Of a DNA stretch of 64,000 nucleotides, positions 63,720-64,000 are shown in pieces. Within the stretch, counting starts at the first letter, position 1; each line of letters begins with the position of its first letter. The notes below the pieces were generated by a model. It did no database searches, was not told where the DNA came from, and worked only from the letters and a program-made list of their open reading frames with translations. This stretch comes from Gari tellinella (lineage: Eukaryota; Mollusca; Bivalvia; Cardiida; Psammobiidae), in NCBI GenBank assembly GCA_922989275.2, contig OV277870.1:23518742-23582741 (forward strand), given 5' to 3'. The position numbers were made by a program, and so were the translations under genes.

Positions 63720-64000
63720 CTCCGAACAAAGACTCCCTCTTAACAACAACACTTGCCGTTGTTCCCCAAACAAGACAATTTTGTCCAACCTTTTTACTGC
63801 TGCAATATTGTCTGCTTGAAATTGTTGTCTGCTGTTTTTCTCAATGTTACATTTTTGACAGAAAAAACTTAATGACGAGTGACAAACAGCTTGAATCCAG
63901 ATCAGATGCCGCGTAACACGGCATCTGATCTGGATTCAAGCTGTTTGCAAATAAGCCAATTTCCCTCGCTATAAAGACTCTCTCCAAACAACGCATACAT
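63720..64000. mobile_element. C-family MITE, cut by window end
   Basis: Contains exactly one minisatellite-type unit (63727-63772, GACTCCCTCTTAACAACAAC), the normal C interior and a near-perfect hairpin ATCAGATGCCGCGTAACACG at 63886-63948. The right terminus lies beyond 64000. Confidence 0.7.

Noticed and set aside
52430..64000. SH2-domain exons of the SHP2-like gene
   Set aside because: Looked for the C-SH2 linker and FLVRES-type motifs on the minus strand and found none; the region is repeats.

Overview
This is a eukaryotic, AT-rich, intron-rich window that is extremely dense in repeats. The best-supported reading is a bivalve mollusc (possibly a heterodont clam; the exact lineage is inference). 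The evidence is spliced animal-type genes, a RUDI-like tRNA-derived SINE with a 14-bp target-site duplication, a mariner transposon, Helentron-like elements with tandem-repeat cores, and a very large number of palindrome-centred miniature transposons. There is no bacterial-style gene organisation.

Two host genes are visible, both on the minus strand. (1) A two-exon gene model, 11329 down to 3671: a short first exon (17 codons plus 1 base), a cluster of five CRE/ATF-type sites just upstream, and one giant exon. The protein has about 1,459 residues: a unique N-terminal domain I do not recognise, about 14 copies of a 32-residue repeat, a linker, then about 25 copies of a 24-27-residue acidic repeat. 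(2) The 3' part of a SHP2/PTPN11/corkscrew-type protein tyrosine phosphatase, nine exons from 52417 down to 27949. The frame runs intact from the start of the PTP domain to the stop codon, with all catalytic motifs and two C-tail Tyr-x-Asn sites. Its SH2-domain exons are not seen and should lie beyond 64000.

Nearly everything else is mobile DNA, much of it inside the SHP2 introns. Family names used below are mine. P1, P2 and P3 are TTAA-bounded, piggyBac-like palindromic MITEs (P1: TTAACCCATTACCCCATA ends and a GCAGGCTGAAAGTAAAGC stem; P2: TTAACCCTTAGCC ends; P3: TTAACTCTTTCCTCCC ends). P4 (TA|CAGTGGAGAA), C (TA|CAGTGCTCCCTC), D (TA|CAGT..CTTCGATATCTCGAAC) and R (CAGTAAAACCTCTCTATTAC) are TA-type. 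G has GGGCCCGTTT ends. H has CAGGGCTCCAGATAAG ends with 7-bp duplications. K has CAGGGCTGCC ends. T is TTAA-bounded (AGGGACTCGCAACCGG) and carries tRNA-like sequence. HLN are Helentron-like elements (GCTCACCTGG..CCAGGTGAGC with terminal hairpins).

Layout: 0-2.4 kb, copy A of a duplicated block; 3.6-11.5 kb, the repeat-protein gene with an element-filled intron; 11.7-16.4 kb, MITEs, a SINE and GC-rich CGGCCG arrays; 16.4-19.0 kb, copy B of the duplicated block; 19-28 kb, nested MITEs; 27.9-52.4 kb, the SHP2-like gene, whose introns hold a 2.4-kb minisatellite, a 2.7-kb CACTGG-ended transposon with zinc-finger remnants and several HLN elements; 52.4-64 kb, stacked P1/P3 elements, a broken mariner and further HLN copies. 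Stretches not listed contain no gene I can support.
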